DNA of 28,927 bases from a virus, in IMG/VR virus record IMGVR_UViG_3300028809_000055, positions 1 to 28,927 of that record. One strand, written 5' to 3'. The position numbers were made by a program, and so were the translations under genes. Position 1 is the stretch's first letter. The number at the start of each line of letters is the position of its first letter. The notes under the pieces were generated by a model. That model saw only the letters and a program-made list of their open reading frames with translations, did not search any database and was not told the DNA's origin. This document shows positions 15,829-22,972 of the stretch, piece after piece.

Positions 15829-17484
15829 TTACCCTCTAATATCGCTTGAAACGCCTAAGCCTAGAGCGAAGGGTAACGCAATTTCAGCGTAATTCCTCGC
15901 GTGTCCATAGTGGTCATGTCGATTGCCAGGAGTTTCGTACCTAGCAATAGGATTACCGTCCTTATCCTTCTTCGGGATACGGACTTGCGCTTTCACTTGG
16001 TCCTTGTAGGCGATGGTAGTGTCAATAGGCAATAAAATAGTGCCTGTTTTGAAACGTCCAAGGCTTAAATCTAGCCAAGAAGTACGGTCAACATTAATAA
16101 TCGCTTCTTCTTCGCTAGAAATCGTAATATTCCGGCCATTTACGCCAACAGGATACCGACAAAGTTTTACTCTACCAGGAAACCTGTTAGCAAACTCCAA
16201 AGCTTTACGTCGCTCAGGTTGAGAGTCGATCACGCAAAAGTGAACGCCCATATCAAACATTAAGCGGTCAAGTTCTTCGAAGTGGTCAAGTTCCAGGTGA
16301 TTAAGAACCCGGCAACGAGCGTAAGAATTAATATCATGGCCGGAAGCTCCGCCCAAGTCCCACTGGTCAATTTCAACGTGAAGCTGACGACCAACGTCAA
16401 CTCCCATTGTGACAATACCTTGACGATTGAAGTCAATTCTAGAGTGAGTTCCAATACATTGGTCAAGCATCCCGTCAGTAATCCGGGCACCAGCTACAAT
16501 GTGAGGCATTCCGAGCTTTGCATTGAACAATGTTTGCTCGGCAGACGGGTCTTTTAAGCTATTAAGGAAAGCTTTAGCGAAAACCTCCGGATGAAGGTGC
16601 ATCGCGTAAAGCTGATTAATGTAAAAGCCACGAGCGTCCCGCCCAGGATGCTCTGCAACCCACTGACCTTTATTAAGGAACTCAAACTTAGCTTCATGTG
16701 GAAGAACAGCTTTACACTCGTTGCAAATTAAGTGCGATTCTTTAGTACGAGGGTCAGCAGCGTCATCTCCACAAATTACAACATTTTCTGGATATCGTAG
16801 TTCAATCAACTTACTGCAAGACGGACAAGGGAAGAAGAAGTGTTCTTTCGTTGTGTCATTGTAGTAATAATTGATGCCGTAATCAGGAATAGTTGGAGTA
16901 GAAAGCATCAACTGGTGACGCTCGATCTGACCAGAAAGTCGTTCCTGTGCAATAGAGATATTCTCTTGCGCCATTTCGTCAAGTTCATCAAGAACTAGTA
17001 ACGAAACAGGAATCGACATAAGGCCAGATCGAGAGTTCGAGCCACGAATGAACAAGTTTGAAGAACCTGCTCGCTTATGGCCCACGTTTTGAACATCTGA
17101 AAATAACGTTTTTAAGTGTTCTGACAACTCTAACGCTTTATCAAAGCGACTAGAGGAAAAGTCAGCAGCATCAGGGCGGGTATTAGGCAATACGTAGAGA
17201 ACATCCATTCTCTTTACGTCAATAAAGAAGAATGACTTATTAAGTGCCCATTCAGTATACCCGCACTGAGCTGCTTTTTGCCCTACATTGAGGCTAGCTT
17301 TAGAGTCATGCATATCCCTTAGCCAAGGATGGTGTTCAAAAGTCCACAATCCAGGGTAAGGGTGCCCCATATAACGATATTTGCAAGCCCACCGACTAGG
17401 TTCAGTGATCGACTTGCGCGACAGCCCTTGCTGAATGCGTTGGGCTAGCAGCGTTGATAATTGACTCACAGATTTTAGCCCCAA
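15829..17484 (-). CDS. Terminase large subunit (GpA-like)
   Basis: Predicted 551 residues. The packaging motor ATPase and nuclease. The N-terminus EPSRWACKYRYMGHPYPGLW fits the start of GpA-type terminases, so a TTG at 17484 (or GTG at 17469) inside the small terminase gene is chosen over ATG 17370. Motifs: degenerate Walker A VGQKAAQCGYTE (67-78), Walker B LLVLDELDEM (D166, E167), coupling STPT (195-198), a zinc pair CPSC...CNEC (C220, C223, C254, C257), and nuclease acidic residues D363 in MGVDVGRQLHVEI, D420 in CVIDSQPERR and near the C-terminus RHDHYGHARNYAEIAL (about D524). All key residues are present. The 83-base overlap with the small subunit is long but common in compact phages. Confidence 0.9.
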   Translation of the reverse strand: MGLKSVSQLSTLLAQRIQQGLSRKSITEPSRWACKYRYMGHPYPGLWTFEHHPWLRDMHDSKASLNVGQKAAQCGYTEWALNKSFFFIDVKRMDVLYVLPNTRPDAADFSSSRFDKALELSEHLKTLFSDVQNVGHKRAGSSNLFIRGSNSRSGLMSIPVSLLVLDELDEMAQENISIAQERLSGQIERHQLMLSTPTIPDYGINYYYNDTTKEHFFFPCPSCSKLIELRYPENVVICGDDAADPRTKESHLICNECKAVLPHEAKFEFLNKGQWVAEHPGRDARGFYINQLYAMHLHPEVFAKAFLNSLKDPSAEQTLFNAKLGMPHIVAGARITDGMLDQCIGTHSRIDFNRQGIVTMGVDVGRQLHVEIDQWDLGGASGHDINSYARCRVLNHLELDHFEELDRLMFDMGVHFCVIDSQPERRKALEFANRFPGRVKLCRYPVGVNGRNITISSEEEAIINVDRTSWLDLSLGRFKTGTILLPIDTTIAYKDQVKAQVRIPKKDKDGNPIARYETPGNRHDHYGHARNYAEIALPFALGLGVSSDIRG

Positions 17485-17971
17485 TCTCGTTCAAAGCATC
17501 TGGATCTTTAATGTAATTGCCAATAATCGTTGTAATACTGTCGGCAATTACAATCACAATCTTGCGGTCAAGAAGATTATTGTTCTTTTCCTCAAGATTT
17601 TGTGCTGTTTGAATCAGCTTTGAGACAACATTGACAAGATTAGTGATCTTGTCGCTATAAATCATCAACTTATTAGCGTTATCGCACTGATTTAGCAGAT
17701 TTTCAAGAGTCATGCGAATGATGCCGATTTCTTCCCGAAGATTTTTGACCTCCGGATTGTTAGCGAAATCAGCGACACGCTCGCTATACTGTTGAAGGCG
17801 ATAATTTGAAAGCGCCGCCTTCTTATTCAGATTCTCTTGGTTGATTCCGCCGTGTAGCCGACAGAACTTAGAACCATCTACAGCCTTCATTGGACATTGA
17901 TCTCGCGACATGCCAACATTAACAGCATGGCAACGCCGCGGATCATCGGGAGCTACACGTTCATAATCCAT
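17402..17971 (-). CDS. Probable terminase small subunit with Cys/His (HGG) motif
   Basis: Predicted 189 residues just upstream of, and overlapping, the large terminase. The N-terminus has a likely zinc site C14-x11-C26-x10-C37-x2-H40 ending CRLHGGINQEN, a motif seen in phage small terminase-like proteins. It is followed by an alpha-helical region (EVKNLREEIGIIRMTLENLL, KLIQTAQNLEEKNNN) suited to ring assembly, and a C-terminal helix (SITTIIGNYIKD, EIGAKICESIINA) for contact with the large subunit. DNA recognition is expected from the zinc motif, but the packaging site is not identifiable here. Called from motif plus position. Confidence 0.75.
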   Translation of the reverse strand: MDYERVAPDDPRRCHAVNVGMSRDQCPMKAVDGSKFCRLHGGINQENLNKKAALSNYRLQQYSERVADFANNPEVKNLREEIGIIRMTLENLLNQCDNANKLMIYSDKITNLVNVVSKLIQTAQNLEEKNNNLLDRKIVIVIADSITTIIGNYIKDPDALNEIGAKICESIINAASPTHSARAVAQVDH

Positions 17972-17972
17972 C

Positions 17973-18281
17973 TTACAGTCCTAACTTGCTGAGTCCCCAC
18001 TTAACAAGCTTTGTAACCAAGGCTTGAACGAGGATTTCGAGTTCAGGGGATAGGGTTACTGGCTGGTCGCTAGCCAATTGCGCAACAATCTCATTAACCT
18101 TAGGATCAGTAACTTCTGGCGGAGCGTCAAGGAGGTATTGTGCTTCTTGAAAATACTTCCCTAAGCCAAAGCCAGCAAGCTCCCACACTGCTAAGGACAA
18201 ACGGCCAAGGTCAGTGTCCGCTTTTGTTAGAAAACGGGCAACCTGCCGGGCAGCCTGGAGCGGGAATTCCTTGGGAAACAT
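17973..18281 (-). CDS. Small hypothetical protein before terminase
   Basis: Predicted 102 residues. ATG 18281 has AGAGGG nine bases upstream, a good ribosome site, although the frame overlaps the 3' end of the coiled-coil gene by 71 bases. Largely helical: PLQAARQVARFLTKADTDLG, LSLAVWELAGFGLGKYFQEA, and C-terminal LEILVQALVTKLVKWGLSKL, which is amphipathic and could associate with membrane. No family recognised. It lies between lysis-like and packaging genes, so either role is possible. Confidence 0.55.
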   Translation of the reverse strand: MFPKEFPLQAARQVARFLTKADTDLGRLSLAVWELAGFGLGKYFQEAQYLLDAPPEVTDPKVNEIVAQLASDQPVTLSPELEILVQALVTKLVKWGLSKLGL

Positions 18282-18681
18282 TTTTATAGCCCTCTAAAGC
18301 AATAGAAAGTTTGAGTAACTTGTCTTCCAACGCGGCCATTCGCTCTTTATTTACGCCTTCAATTGCTTCGAGTCGTGCTTTATTTTTCTCACTTTCAACA
18401 AATTTGTCATAAAGGTCTTTAATTTGTCGATCCTGAGCTTCATCACGCGCACGAAGCGTAGAAAGTTCTGCGTCTCTATATTCAAGAATACGTTTCCATT
18501 CGGCTTCCGTATTAATACGATTACTTTTGTCGTGTTCGGACTGCTGGTGGGCAACTTCCAAGTCCAAAATCCTTCCTTGCTTAGAAAGCTCGAATTGGGC
18601 GTTTCTAAATTTAATATACAAAGGTACGCCGGAAGCGACCGCTCCCATCAAGGCGGAGATCAGTGTCGAAAGCCAGTCCAT
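18211..18681 (-). CDS. Membrane-anchored coiled-coil protein, spanin/holin-like
   Basis: Predicted 156 residues, ATG 18681 inside the 3' end of the exported protein gene (22-base overlap). One N-terminal hydrophobic segment (WLSTLISALMGAVASGVPLY) is followed by a long charged coiled coil (about residues 30-130: FELSKQGRILDLEVAHQQSE, YRDAELSTLRARDEAQDRQI, ERMAALEDKLLKLSIAL) and a C-terminal PAPGCPAGCPFSNKSGH with two cysteines. A single anchor plus coiled coil, overlapping an exported-protein gene in another frame, resembles inner-membrane spanin partners of phage lysis cassettes. It has no enzyme motif. A structural anchor is the alternative. Confidence 0.55.
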   Translation of the reverse strand: MDWLSTLISALMGAVASGVPLYIKFRNAQFELSKQGRILDLEVAHQQSEHDKSNRINTEAEWKRILEYRDAELSTLRARDEAQDRQIKDLYDKFVESEKNKARLEAIEGVNKERMAALEDKLLKLSIALEGYKNVSQGIPAPGCPAGCPFSNKSGH

Positions 18682-19115
18682 TCAGAAACTCCTCCGGGAC
18701 AACCCGGTGAAGAGCTGCCCGGAGGCGGGCTAAGACTATTTTGGATCACCCCCTCGGCATTCAGTGTAGACAACATTGCTACACTGTACGTCTTAGCCCG
18801 TTCAACCATCGTGGCACGCCGGATGCCTACCACTACCCCTGGCTGAACATCCTGGAGAGCTTTGCTCTCTGTGAAGGAGTGAAGTGCATCGGGGTACCGC
18901 AACTTCAGGCTCTTATACAGCTTTAGATCGACACAATCGACCCAAAGAATGAATAATTGCCCTTCCTTCATTGGCCGGGACAAATCATTAACATAATTTG
19001 CCCTACACTTCATCCTCTCAAATTCCATTGAGAGTTTGATCTCTTCCTTATCCGCTGCGAATAATGAAGTAGGTAAAATCAAAATGATAGGCAGGGTAAG
19101 GAAGATTTTTCTCAT
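18660..19115 (-). CDS. Exported protein of lysis-like region
   Basis: Predicted 151 residues from ATG 19115, which overlaps the preceding stop (ATGA); a longer upstream frame is not preferred because the signal peptide begins exactly here. MRKIFLTLPIILILPTSLFA is a clear Sec signal peptide, with cleavage likely after FA before ADKEE. The mature part has four cysteines or so (ERMKCRANYVNDLS, WVDCVDLKLYKSLK) that could form disulfides, a GVVVGIRRATMVERA stretch, and a proline/glycine-rich tail (PPPGSSSPGCPGG). Partly encoded in the same DNA as the next gene's N-terminus. A periplasmic part of the lysis or superinfection machinery is possible; the family is unknown. Confidence 0.6.
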   Translation of the reverse strand: MRKIFLTLPIILILPTSLFAADKEEIKLSMEFERMKCRANYVNDLSRPMKEGQLFILWVDCVDLKLYKSLKLRYPDALHSFTESKALQDVQPGVVVGIRRATMVERAKTYSVAMLSTLNAEGVIQNSLSPPPGSSSPGCPGGVSEWTGFRH

Positions 19116-19384
19116 GGCTTGTAAGTGTGTTCCCAGAAGATCGATACAGTAGCGGTTGCTACTGTGAAGGTAACATCGGCCGTACCAGCGAACACAAGTC
19201 CCCAACAAAAATCGTCGGACATTCCAGCGGCAACATCAAAGACATAGGAAGTGGTACCGTCAGAAATAGTGACGGTACCTGTGCCGTTAGCTGTAAAGCG
19301 GAGCTTTGTAATCAGAATCTGGCTATTGTCAGGCTGCGCTTTAATAGTATGCGTGCCAAGAGCAGCCAGACGAATATAGCTCAT
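19112..19384 (-). CDS. Small beta-rich virion-like protein
   Basis: Predicted 90 residues, ATG 19384 sharing a base with the TAA of the peptidase gene and ending in ATGA overlap. Nearly all beta: THTIKAQPDNSQILITKLRF, GTGTVTISDGTTSYVFDVAA and ADVTFTVATATVSIFWEH. This immunoglobulin- or jelly-roll-like pattern is found in small phage decoration or tail accessory proteins. No signal peptide. Function not known. Confidence 0.6.
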   Translation of the reverse strand: MSYIRLAALGTHTIKAQPDNSQILITKLRFTANGTGTVTISDGTTSYVFDVAAGMSDDFCWGLVFAGTADVTFTVATATVSIFWEHTYKP

Positions 19385-20304
19385 TAGTGTCTCCAGGTGA
19401 CAATGTCTTGGGCAGGGTAGCCGTCGAACTGACTACCAGTGAAGGAGTCACCTTGACGGAGCATACGTTCACAAATTTCAGCGTCAACAAAGAAAGAGTT
19501 ATCGGGTTGATCCAAAGCTAAGGGGCCATCCGGAACCATTCCGCCCCACGATTGGAGGCAGCCCAACCCCGGACGCCGACCCTTACGCGTTGCCATGAAC
19601 AACATGGCGTGATACCAAGTACCCTTCGGTCGGCAGAAACCGTCCGAATCACGGGTCATGGTGAAACCCTGATCCGAGCAAACGACCACGGGGTAACCGT
19701 TATCAATCGCCGCGACAGCTTCCTTGTAAGATTTCACCAGGGAAACTGTTTTGACGAGCTTTGTTTTAGCGTCAGGTTCAAGATTGTCGGGTAAGCCTTT
19801 GGCTCCCCATTCCTTTGCACGGCGCGAATCATAAGCTCCGCTGAGTCCCTTACGCTCAAGGTGCTTACGACTGAGGTTGCCCCATAAGTTAACTGCTCGG
19901 AGTGCCCAGATTCCGGTGGAACCGTCCGAATAGGAACCTCGCTGACCACCAACTTCTACTCGACTTAAAGCATAGATAACTTCCGTGGCGATCTCTTCGT
20001 AAGCCAAGATAATATTATTCTTGGCAAGCTCATCGTCTGGATCGACAGTTTTAAGAGCTTGATCGATAGCTACACATTGAAGGTAGTTGACGAAGTTCGC
20101 AGTTGCCCACGAAACACAGTCGCCAATTCCTTGCGGACCCTTCGGAGCGTCCTGATTAATGACACTGCGAACAATCTTATAAAGAAGAGTGTCGGCGTCA
20201 TTAGTCTTAGGTTGAAGGGAATTGCCAAAGAGTGGCTTTGGAAGCTGAGTTAACTGTCTTTGGACTTCTTCGGGATTGTTAACCCATCCAAAGTGCATGT
20301 GCAT
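19384..20304 (-). CDS. Papain-like (C1-type) cysteine peptidase
   Basis: Predicted 306 residues from ATG 20304; a TTG at 20313 and ATG 20298 are also possible, and none has a good ribosome site. The core shows the papain order: oxyanion Gln and nucleophile in PQGIGDCVSWATANF (Q58, C63, compare Q...GSCWAF), then GTWYHAMLF with H232, then CLQSWGG where the usual NSWG is QSWG (Gln in place of the catalytic Asn). A helix of ~20 residues follows the Cys. No signal peptide, so it acts in the cell or virion. Possible roles: virion maturation protease, cell-wall or host-protein cleavage. The Gln substitution lowers certainty of activity. A TATAAT hexamer on the minus strand at 20317-20322, close to the start, suggests a separate promoter with very short leader. 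Confidence 0.7.
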   Translation of the reverse strand: MHMHFGWVNNPEEVQRQLTQLPKPLFGNSLQPKTNDADTLLYKIVRSVINQDAPKGPQGIGDCVSWATANFVNYLQCVAIDQALKTVDPDDELAKNNIILAYEEIATEVIYALSRVEVGGQRGSYSDGSTGIWALRAVNLWGNLSRKHLERKGLSGAYDSRRAKEWGAKGLPDNLEPDAKTKLVKTVSLVKSYKEAVAAIDNGYPVVVCSDQGFTMTRDSDGFCRPKGTWYHAMLFMATRKGRRPGLGCLQSWGGMVPDGPLALDQPDNSFFVDAEICERMLRQGDSFTGSQFDGYPAQDIVTWRH

Positions 20305-20365
20305 AGTAGGCAACCCATTATAGGATGGTGGCTAGATAATAAATGAAAGCAACAATGGCAGACAA

Positions 20366-21037
20366 TTAGTCTGGAATTTTCTTCAACGCTGCGATCACGT
20401 CCTTTAGTGCAGCGGAAAGCTTGGCTTTGTTCCATCCTTGTTGCCCAACCTTTGCAACAAAGTAATCGGCAACTGTATTGCGGACGTTTTGAAGGTCGTT
20501 GCCAATCCGCTTTGGAGTCTCAACCTGAAGAACTTTTTCGACTTCCTTGAAGGATGTATAATTGTCGATATCCTCCAAAACAACTTCGTAGATAGCAGTT
20601 AGCTTTGCCTTTGATTCAGCAGCCGGTGAGACCTTGTAGGCCGCGAGGAGGTCTTTGTAAAGCTGAGAATCGACTGGGACGGGAGTGGGTGAGTCGCCGT
20701 CCGGGGATACAGTAACTTCATGCGTTTCAAGAAACGTTTTTCCACCCTTTGTCCCTGCAATAACGAAGGTATATAACGTAGACTTTTGGTCGGCTGGAAC
20801 CGACTTTTTACCTGGGACGAAGATGATCCATGCTTGGCCACCAAAGTCCTTGGTTGCTAACCAGTCAGGGTTGTCAGGAAAGCACTTAATTTTCGGGTCA
20901 TCAACTTCCAGTTGCGATAATTTCAGCTTTAGCATGTAGCCAACAGTCGCCGTCTTGTCGCCTTCAACCTTAATCTGCGCATTTGCATTGGTAGCTAAAG
21001 CAAAAATCGCGATAATCGCTAAAAACATCTTGTTCAT
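20366..21037 (-). CDS. Exported protein, first gene of late operon
   Basis: Predicted 223 residues from ATG 21037 (a GTG at 21049 is the alternative). MNKMFLAIIAIFALATNANA is a Sec signal peptide with cleavage after ANA. The mature N-terminal half is Ig-like (KVEGDKTATVGYMLKLKLSQ, GQAWIIFVPGKKS, TLYTFVIAGTKGGKTFLETH) with a proline linker (DSPTPVPVD), and the C-terminal half is helical (LYKDLLAAYKVSPAAESKAK, NDLQNVRNTVADYFVAKVGQ). It lies at the 5' end of the left-reading block, preceded by palindromes at 21045-21153. Phage-encoded exported proteins at this place may act in superinfection exclusion or envelope modification; nothing specific can be stated. Confidence 0.6.
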   Translation of the reverse strand: MNKMFLAIIAIFALATNANAQIKVEGDKTATVGYMLKLKLSQLEVDDPKIKCFPDNPDWLATKDFGGQAWIIFVPGKKSVPADQKSTLYTFVIAGTKGGKTFLETHEVTVSPDGDSPTPVPVDSQLYKDLLAAYKVSPAAESKAKLTAIYEVVLEDIDNYTSFKEVEKVLQVETPKRIGNDLQNVRNTVADYFVAKVGQQGWNKAKLSAALKDVIAALKKIPD

Positions 21038-21044
21038 TCTGATA

Positions 21045-21153
21045 CTCACTCACTTATTGGACAAAATCGGAGTGTATACACTCCTTCCTACCAGTGATAC
21101 GCAGTTTGCGGCACCAAAAACCATTTTATTTTGTTGTCCAAAAAGCGAGTGAG
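21045..21153. promoter_or_regulatory. Late-leader inverted repeat and central 16-bp palindrome
   Basis: Arms 21045-21064 and 21134-21153 are complementary at 18 of 20 positions (first arm begins CTCACTCACTTATTGGACAA). Between them sits the perfect palindrome GGAGTGTATACACTCC at 21069-21084. The set lies directly upstream of the first minus-strand late gene, overlapping its leader. It could bind a dimeric regulator as DNA or fold in the mRNA leader. Symmetry is directly seen; role is inferred. Confidence 0.6.
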
Positions 21154-21162
21154 AGGACACAT

Positions 21163-21180
21163 AAAATTTGGGGAAATTTT
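21163..21180. repeat. AT-rich perfect inverted repeat
   Basis: AAAATTT-GGGG-AAATTTT: 7-bp arms around a G4 loop, upstream of the late-leader repeat. It might be a weak operator, unwinding site or hairpin. Seen directly; the role is unknown. Confidence 0.4.
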
Positions 21181-21252
21181 TCTGCTTTAAAACACATTCC
21201 CAGCTTTGATAATAGTTTGTACCATTGGGAACTCACCTTTGTAGAAAGCTTC

Positions 21253-21292
21253 AAATTAATTTTCAGATTTGAAAATTAATTTTCAGATTTCA
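21253..21292. repeat. AT-rich tandem 20-bp repeat
   Basis: Two adjacent 20-bp copies (AAATTAATTTTCAGATTT plus GA or CA) that differ at one position. They include the palindrome GAAAATTAATTTTC at 21271-21284. Such tandem AT-rich blocks occur at duplex-unwinding elements of replication origins; here it lies at the start of a repeat-rich non-coding region. Origin role is a guess. Confidence 0.5.
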
Positions 21293-21403
21293 AAAATTGG
21301 GGAATCCCGCTTAGTATCCTAGGTACGTCCAACGTTCGTACAAGTGTATTAGTGTTAGAAGAACTAACCCACCCACCCTCGTCAGACTGTCAGACTGTCA
21401 TAC

Positions 21404-21537
21404 TCTAACGAGTGTTAGAGTATGATACTTAGACGATTGTTTGAGCATGACATTCTAACACTCGTTAGACTATCAGGTGTACGGATTCACTGACACTTGT
21501 ACTACCTTGCGAACGTGACATTCTAACAGTGGTTAGA
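21404..21537. promoter_or_regulatory. Three TCTAAC-N4-GTTAGA palindromic sites
   Basis: Sites at 21404-21419, 21454-21469 and 21522-21537 all read TCTAAC, four variable bases, GTTAGA. The first extends to 12-bp arms (21398-21425). Starts are 50 and 68 bases apart, and the last two are also preceded by TGACAT. Equal half-sites with a variable middle are typical of operators for a dimeric DNA-binding protein. The same half-sites (CTAAC / GTTAG) flank the spacers in the array at 21860-22323. Confidence 0.65.
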
Positions 21538-21545
21538 CTATACCC

Positions 21546-21784
21546 CTAGCAACTATCGTGCCAACGACACTTGTATCATGATCCAAACGTACCCTTGTAC
21601 GGCGAAGCGACCGATTCTAGGGCACCTAGCATCGCCCAGGATCGATCGATTTTCTGACCGTACCTATACCAGTCTTCCGCTTTCGTCGTTCCTAGAGCAT
21701 CCTATGCGATCCTAGGGGCATGACATTCTGTCATCTGACAGATTTACAAGTGTGGCTTTTGGGGTTTGGCACGATAGTTGCTAG
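21546..21784. repeat. Inverted pair of 19-bp repeats
   Basis: Copies at 21546-21564 (CTAGCAACTATCGTGCCAA) and its exact reverse complement at 21766-21784 enclose 201 bp. A third, 16-bp copy in the first orientation is at 24008-24023. No transposase gene is present. The enclosed sequence has other short repeats (CCTAGG, GATCCTAG) but no gene. May be protein-binding sites of the control region. Confidence 0.6.
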
Positions 21785-21859
21785 AGTTAAACGCAAGTGT
21801 TTCCGTTTTTTCGACATGCATTAGATTAATTTTTGTTTGAACGTTTCCTGCCCCTCGCT

Positions 21860-22323
21860 TTAGGCAAGGCTAACACCAACACTTAGGCTAGACTAACGAT
21901 GTACAGTTAGGTGAGGCTAACAAGGTATGTTAGGTGAGGCTAACTAGTCCAGGTTAGGTGAGGCTAACACCAACACTTAGGCTAGACTAAGGACATGGGG
22001 TTAGGTGAGGCTAACACCAACACTTAGGGTAGACTAACAAGGTATGTTAGGTGAGACTAACGATGTGTAGTTAGGTGAGGCTAAAGCGTTCCCTTAGTCT
22101 AGACTAACACCAACACTTAGGGTAGACTAACACCAACACTTAGGTTAGGCTAACTAGTCCAGGTTAGGTGAGGCTAACACCAACACTTAGGTTAGGCTAA
22201 CTAGTCCAGGTTAGGTGAGACTAACGTTCCGCTTTCGTCAAGGCTAACAAGGTTTGTTAGGTGGGGCTAACTAGTCCAGGTTAGGCAAGGCTAAAGCGTT
22301 CCCTTAGTCTGGGCTAACTAGTC
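21860..22323. repeat. Array of about twenty TTAG-N6-CTAA units
   Basis: Roughly 20 units of 14 bp (commonest TTAGGTGAGGCTAA, also TTAGGCTAGACTAA, TTAGGGTAGACTAA, TTAGGTTAGGCTAA) separated by 9-10 bp spacers, giving a 23-24 bp period, about two helical turns. Unlike CRISPR, spacers come from a small set: CACCAACAC six times, CTAGTCCAGG five times, CAAGGTATG or CAAGGTTTG three times, AGCGTTCCC twice, CGATGTACAG and CGATGTGTAG. The unit frame is palindromic (TTAG/CTAA). Likely a multi-site binding array such as an iteron or centromere; the ParB-like gene is 2.4 kb away. Confidence 0.8.
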
Positions 22324-22412
<89 letters not shown>

Positions 22413-22423
22413 AACACGCCTAG

Positions 22424-22499
22424 AACGCTCTAGGATCAACGAACGTAGTTCAACCGTGGGATTTGTGGTCGGAACTACGTTCGTCGATCCTACGCAACG
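22424..22499. repeat. Composite repeat, copy 1
   Basis: Consists of AACGCTCTAGGAT (22424-22436) and a 22-bp element (22478-22499, contains TCGATCCTACGCAACG), which are repeated in the same order at 23368-23453. Each copy lies beyond a transcription terminator on the minus strand. The two parts contain complementary pieces (TAGGATC / GATCCTA) and so can pair. Confidence 0.6.
22431..22492. repeat. 21-bp hairpin with 20-base loop
   Basis: Arms 22431-22451 and 22472-22492 match at 20 of 21 positions; the one mismatch becomes G-U in a minus-strand transcript, so the stem would be continuous in RNA. It follows the terminator of the 93-residue gene on that strand. Its right arm is part of a 22-bp sequence repeated at 23432-23453. 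Confidence 0.6.
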
Positions 22500-22510
22500 T
22501 GAGAAGGGTT

Positions 22511-22544
22511 AAAACGAAAACGCCCCGCGAGACTCGCGGGGCGT
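22511..22544 (-). terminator. Intrinsic terminator of 93-residue gene
   Basis: Perfect 11-bp GC-rich stem (ACGCCCCGCGA / TCGCGGGGCGT) with 3-base loop, followed on the minus strand by TTTTCGTTTT. Almost identical to the terminator at 23466-23498. Confidence 0.9.
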
Positions 22545-22562
22545 GGGGAGCGTTGCGGCAGG

Positions 22563-22844
22563 TTAGACGCGAAACTCGCGTTCTGTCAGACGCAACGCGA
22601 GGTCAAACCTTCCCGCCTGATTCGCGGCAACGATGTTACGGAACGTCCAACCGTCGCGGGAGAGTTGCGGAGAGGTCGCGGGGATGATTTCAACACTCGC
22701 GTGAGGGTCTAACCGATGGTCCGCCGCGACACGTTCGGCATCTTCCCGCGAGTAGCGTGCAGCGTATCCGACGCAACCGACTAGTTGCCGATCGATTGCG
22801 TAGGCGACCCAACGCGAACAAGTTGTAACCTTGACGATGAACAT
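22563..22844 (-). CDS. Small hypothetical protein, 93 residues
   Basis: ATG 22844 preceded by CGGAGAAACACA, a good site. It forms its own unit between two terminators. The sequence (MFIVKVTTCSRWVAYAIDRQ, YAARYSREDAERVAADHRLD, SVEIIPATSPQLSRDGWTF, LRLTEREFRV) has a short beta-alpha-beta start followed by a helix with an AERVAA pattern, then an unusual Arg-rich end. High GC and Arg-rich coding contrasts with the late operon. No family recognised. It reads like a small accessory protein expressed early, but that is not shown. Confidence 0.6.
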   Translation of the reverse strand: MFIVKVTTCSRWVAYAIDRQLVGCVGYAARYSREDAERVAADHRLDPHASVEIIPATSPQLSRDGWTFRNIVAANQAGRFDLALRLTEREFRV

Positions 22845-22917
22845 TGTGTTTCTCCGATGCGGGTGAAGGGAACCGAACTAAGTAGAGTCTAGTGCGAGTT
22901 GCTCGCGGTGGAGCAAC

Positions 22918-22954
22918 AAAAAAACGAAAAAACCCCGCGAACGCTCGCGGGGTT
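22918..22954 (-). terminator. Intrinsic terminator of 57-residue gene
   Basis: Perfect 10-bp stem (AACCCCGCGA / TCGCGGGGTT) with ACGC loop, followed on the minus strand by TTTTTTCGTTTTTTTG. Lies 18 bases after the stop at 22973. Confidence 0.9.
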
Positions 22955-22972
22955 GTCGGATTTTCGGACTGT

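Noticed and set aside
21546-21784. Insertion sequence or MITE bounded by the 19-bp inverted pair
   Set aside because: No transposase, no flanking target duplication seen, and a third copy of the repeat lies far away; kept only as a repeat.
21860-22323. CRISPR array
   Set aside because: Repeat units are only 14 bp and vary, spacers are 9-10 bp and reused from a small set, and no cas gene is present.
22463-22687. Plus-strand frame of 74 codons opposite the 93-residue gene
   Set aside because: Arg-rich artefact of the GC-rich antisense strand; it runs through the terminator stem of the minus-strand gene.
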